Source: JALORV01 sp963703945 (GTDB lineage Bacteria > Pseudomonadota > Gammaproteobacteria > Burkholderiales > Burkholderiaceae_F). Taken from it: DNA of 64,000 nt. The stretch's first letter is position 1. Every line of letters starts with the position of its first letter. The translations under genes and the position numbers were made by a program. The stretch spans positions 35,715 through 99,714 of the forward strand of contig CAVPGM010000034.1 in assembly GCA_963703945.1 (NCBI GenBank). The letters are read 5' to 3'. Below the pieces are notes generated by a model. That model was given only the letters and a program-made list of their open reading frames with translations, made no database searches and was not told the DNA's origin. This document shows, in pieces, positions 60,822 to 64,000 of this stretch.

Positions 60822-62607
60822 TCAGAAATCACTTTCGGCCAGGGCCATCGTGCTCGCCGCAGCGTGGATCGTGGCTTCGGCGAGCCCGCGTGCGCGGGAC
60901 AGTTCCTGGTCGGAATAGAAGCGTGCGGTCGCGATCTTGGCCTTGTAGAAGGCACTATTGCCGTCGCCGCTATCGAGCTTGCGTTGTGCGACCTGCGCGG
61001 CGCGTGCCAACTGCCAGCCACCGCACACGACACCGCACAGATGCAGGAACGGAACGGCCCCGGCCAGCACCGCATTGATGTCGTTCGTTCCAGTCGCGAG
61101 GATCCAGTCAACGGCGTCCGCCATCGCCCGCGTGCCTTCTAGGCGCGCGCCAATGGTCGGCAGGTCGGGCCCGCTCGCTCGCGCGAGCGCCTCGCCGAGC
61201 CTGTCCATCTGACCGATCAGCGCATGAATCGAGCGCCCCCCTTCACGCAGCACCTTGCGCCCGACCAGATCGTTGGCCTGGATTCCGGTAGTGCCCTCGT
61301 AGATCGGGATGCGCGCGTCGCGCAGGTGCTGGGCGGCGCCGGTTTCCTCGATGAAACCGATGCCGCCATGGATCTGTACGCCGGTCGAGGCAATCTCGGT
61401 GCCGGGGTCGGTGAACCACGCCTTCACGATCGGGATCAGCAGGTCGACGCGGGCCTGCGCTTGCGCGCCGCCGCCGTCTGGATGGCGGTGCGTCGTCGAT
61501 GCATCGCTGCGGCGTCGTAGGCCAGCGCACGCATCGCCTCGATCGCGCGATTCATGCTCATCAGCATGCGGCGGACGTCGGGGTGGTGGATGATCGGAAC
61601 GCTCGGCGCCTGGGCGCTGCCGCGTCTTACCCTGCACGCGCTCCCTGGCATAGGCGAGCGCGTGCTGGTAGGCAGGATCGGCGACCGCCAGGCCCTGCAC
61701 GCCGACGCCGATGCGTGCCTCGTTCATCATGGTGAACATGGCTCGAGGCCCTGGTTCTCCTCGCCGACGAGGTAGCCGATGGCGCCGGCCCTTGTCGCCG
61801 AAGCTCAGCACGCAGGTGGGCGAGCGTGGATGCCCATCTTGTGCTCGATGCGATGCGCAGCGCACGTCGTTGCGCTCGCCGAGCGTGCCGTCGTCGTTGA
61901 CGATGAACTTGGGAACGATGAAGAGCGAGATGCCCTTGGCGCCGGCCGGCGCGCCGGTCGATCCGCGCCAGCACCAGGTGGATGATGTTCTCGGTGAGGT
62001 CGTGCTCGCCGAAGCTGATGAAGATCTTGGTGCCAGGGATGCGGTAGTGGTCACCCTCGGGAATCGCCTTGGTGCGCAGCAATCCGAGGTCAGAACCCGC
62101 CTGCGGTTCGGTCGAGGTTCATCGTGCCGGTCCATTCGCCCGACACCATCTTGTGCAGGGATACTTCCGCTGCTGCGCGTCGCTGCCGCGCAGCAGCAGC
62201 GCCTTGACCGCGCCCTGCGTCAGCAGCGGCGCCATCGAAAGCGCCATGTTCGACGCGTTCCACATCTCCATCACGGCGGTGTCCACCAGCTTGGGCAGGC
62301 CCTGGCCGCCGAACTCGACGGGAAAGCGCAGGCCGGTCCAGCCCGACTCGACGAACTGCCGGTACGCCTCGATGAAACCCTTGGGCGTGGTCACCTCGCC
62401 GTCGTGCCACTTCAGTCCCTGGGCATCGCCGCTCGCATTGAGCGGCCCCCACACCTCGCCGGCGAACTTCGCCGCGCCATCGAGCACGGAATCGACCAGA
62501 TCAGCTGTAGCCTCCTCATAACCGGGCAGACGGGCGATCTCGTCGAGCCCGGCGAGTTCGCGCATCGCAAACTGCATGTCCTGGAGCGGGGCGGAGTAAG
62601 TCGTCAT
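60822..62607 (-). pseudogene. Acyl-CoA dehydrogenase (DmdC-like), multiply frameshifted
   Basis: The start MTTYSAPLQDMQFAMREL follows a strong ribosome binding site (AAGGAGA). Family segments are spread over several frames: LHKMVSGEWTGTMNL, YRIPGTKIFISFGEHDLTENI, GISLFIVPKFIVNDDGTLGERND, ARIGVGVQGLAVADPAYQHALAYARERVQG and HHPDVRRMLMSMN. QIHGGIGFIEETGAAQHLRDARI (active-site region) and YEGTTGIQANDLVGRK follow. The final 200 residues are clean. After repair the length of about 595 residues and the start fit acyl-CoA dehydrogenases of the 3-methylmercaptopropionyl-CoA dehydrogenase type, though substrate range is open. At least five frame changes are needed. Confidence 0.8.
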
Positions 62608-62646
62608 AGTGAGTCTCCTTGGCTTTGAGGGTCGACGCGGCCGGCC

Positions 62647-62766
62647 CTATCTCCGAAACCTCGCCGGCCGCCGTTTTTTGGCCGCGCTTTTTGCCTCGGG
62701 CAGATCGCCGAACATCAGCGCGGCGGCGTTCCTGGTGTCCACATAGTTGAGGCCGCGAGTCGTCAT
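62647..62766 (-). CDS. Small basic protein overlapping the phaC stop, hypothetical
   Basis: A 39-codon frame (MTTRGLNYVDTRNAAALMFG...) ends in a Lys/Arg-rich tail. Its ATG overlaps the phaC TGA by 4 bp, which would couple translation. No family is recognised. The surrounding sequence contains indels, so it could also be a displaced piece of a longer frame. Confidence 0.3.
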   Translation of the reverse strand: MTTRGLNYVDTRNAAALMFGDLPEAKSAAKKRRPARFRR

Positions 62767-64000
62767 TTCTCGAGCACGTATTCGCCGGGCGCGGCGCCTA
62801 TCGGTCTGTACTTGCGCGATCCGGGCTTGGCCGGCGCAGCCGCGAGTTCGCCCGAGCGGGCTTGGATCCAGGCGCGCCAATGCGGCCACCAGCTACCTTC
62901 CTGCCGGTTCGGCTGGGCCGCCTCGGCCCACTGCATCGGGTTTTCCACGCTCGCCGGCGCGGCGAAGAAATACGACTTTGCCGCCCCCGGCGGATTGATC
63001 AGGCTCTGCAGATGTCCGGCGTTGGCCAGGACGAAGGTCGACTCGGGACCGAACAGCCGGGCCGTCCCGTAACAGGCCCTCCACGGCGTGATGTGGTCGG
63101 TGATGCCGCCGATCACATAGGTGCCCAGCTTCACCTTGGACATGTCGATCGGCACGTCGGCGATCTCCAGCGTGCCCGCGTTCACGTACGGGTTCTTCTC
63201 CACGAGGTCGAGCAGGTCGCAATGGAACTGGCCTGGCAGCCGCGTCGTGTCGGCATTCCAGGCCAGAATGTCGAACGCTGGCGGCTTGTTGCCGAGCAGG
63301 TAGTTGTTGACCCAGTAGTTCCAGATCAGGTCGTTCGGCCGCAGCCAGGCGAACATCGACGCCATCTCCTCGCCGCTGACGAAGCCCTTGCGGCGCGAGC
63401 GCGCTTTGGCCGCGCGGATTGTAGCCGGCGAATTGAACAGGCCGAGCGTCGAGTCGGCGAGCGCTGCGCCAGTGTCGAGCACGCAGCACCGCCCAGGTCG
63501 CGTTGGCGACCTTCTTCTCGCCCTTTGCTGCGAGCCATCCAAGGTAGGCTGCGAGCGTCATGCCGCCCGAGCAGCTGCCCCACATGTTGACGTCGGGGCT
63601 GCCCGTGATCCTGCGCGCCACGTCGACCGCGCGATCCAGCGCCATCGCATACTCTTCCAGGCCCCAGTGGCGCTGGTCGACCGTTGGGTTGCGCCAGCTG
63701 ACGACGAACATCTGTACTCCCGAACGACCGTCCATTTGACAAGGCTCTTCTCGGGCGCGAGGTCGACCGCGTAGAACTTGTTCACCTGCGGCGGCGACAT
63801 CACGAGCGGGCGCTTGTGCACCTGAGGCGTCGTCGGTGCGTACTGCAACAGCTCGAACATCTCGTCGCGATACACCACGTGGCCGGGCGAGGTCGCGAGG
63901 TTCTGGCCCACCTTGAACGGCGAGGCGTCGACCTGGCTTGGCATCAAGCTGTTGTGGCGGATGTCGTGGACCAGGTTCCGCAGCCCCTTGACGAGGTTGT
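62763..64000 (-). pseudogene. phaC: Class I poly(3-hydroxyalkanoate) synthase, frameshifted and truncated by the window edge
   Basis: PhaC polymerises (R)-3-hydroxyacyl-CoA into PHA granules. The N-terminal part lies beyond base 64000. Visible blocks are NLVKGLRNLVHDIRHN, VGQNLATSPGHVVYRDEMFELLQY, RPLVMSPPQVNKFYAVDL, the lipase-like box MWGSCSGGMT with the active Cys, and ASMFAWLRPNDLIWNYWVNN. GITDHITPW (catalytic Asp) and NAGHLQSLINPPG (catalytic His) follow, then GEYVLEK and TGA. Frame changes occur near 63735 and 63485. All catalytic residues are preserved, so I suspect sequencing error rather than loss. Confidence 0.85.

Overview
The window is a high-GC, gene-dense bacterial segment that reads as Betaproteobacteria (Burkholderiales/Rhodocyclales-like). 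The evidence is gene order and family content. The runs argH | algZ-algR | ppc | hemC-hemD-hemX-hemY, nadE-glnB, ftsK-lolA near trxB, and pmbA | darP-mog are conserved in that class. A class I PHA synthase and a TakP-type TRAP transporter also fit. I see no rRNA, tRNA, CRISPR or prophage genes. Placement below class level is inference.

Layout. 0-3.3 kb: end of an opine-dehydrogenase-like gene, then lolA and ftsK leftward. 3.5-6.5 kb: a rightward cassette of LytS-type histidine kinase, a degenerate kinase that has lost its phospho-acceptor His and ATP-binding motifs, and a LytTR response regulator, each overlapping the next by 4 bp. 6.8-16.2 kb: trxB, smr, a TRIC-family membrane protein, glnB, nadE, an N-acyltransferase, a DMT exporter, ppa, aldehyde dehydrogenase and an SDR. 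16.3-26.7 kb: haem genes hemCDXY, ppc, algR, algZ, argH. 26.8-30.3 kb: a TRAP transporter whose permease and binding-protein genes converge on one terminator. 30.5-34.9 kb: pmbA, darP, mog, esterase, doxX, pirin. 34.9-40.5 kb: two tandem PAS-GGDEF diguanylate cyclases. 40.6-43.2 kb: gluQ and an M20 dipeptidase separated by a 273-bp MITE-like element with perfect 21-bp terminal inverted repeats. 43.4-53.3 kb: an electron-transfer island with 27 CXXCH haem sites (1-, 1-, 4-, 6-, 4- and 11-haem cytochromes), an NrfD-type membrane protein, a four-cluster ferredoxin subunit and an FdnI-type cytochrome b. 53.6-64 kb: a HbpS/GlcG-like protein, DMT exporter, tandem DUF2892-like membrane protein, pepN, fbp, an enoyl-CoA-reductase-like SDR, an acyl-CoA dehydrogenase and phaC.

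How the parts work together. The cytochrome island looks like a quinol-to-periplasm electron-transfer system: two membrane quinone modules (NrfD plus FeS; cytochrome b plus 11-haem cytochrome) feeding a pool of c-type cytochromes. No molybdopterin or other catalytic oxidoreductase subunit is present. Three FNR/DNR-like palindromes (TTGAC-N4-RTCAA) lie upstream of the hexahaem/tetrahaem pair, the 11-haem gene and the DUF2892-like gene, suggesting common low-oxygen or nitrogen-oxide control.

Sequence quality. Seven otherwise well-conserved genes (TRIC, hemY, hemC, pmbA, esterase, doxX, pirin) are each repaired by removing one base. The last 5 kb carries many indels in fbp, the acyl-CoA dehydrogenase and phaC. 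I read this mainly as uncorrected sequencing error rather than gene decay, and breaks are flagged gene by gene.
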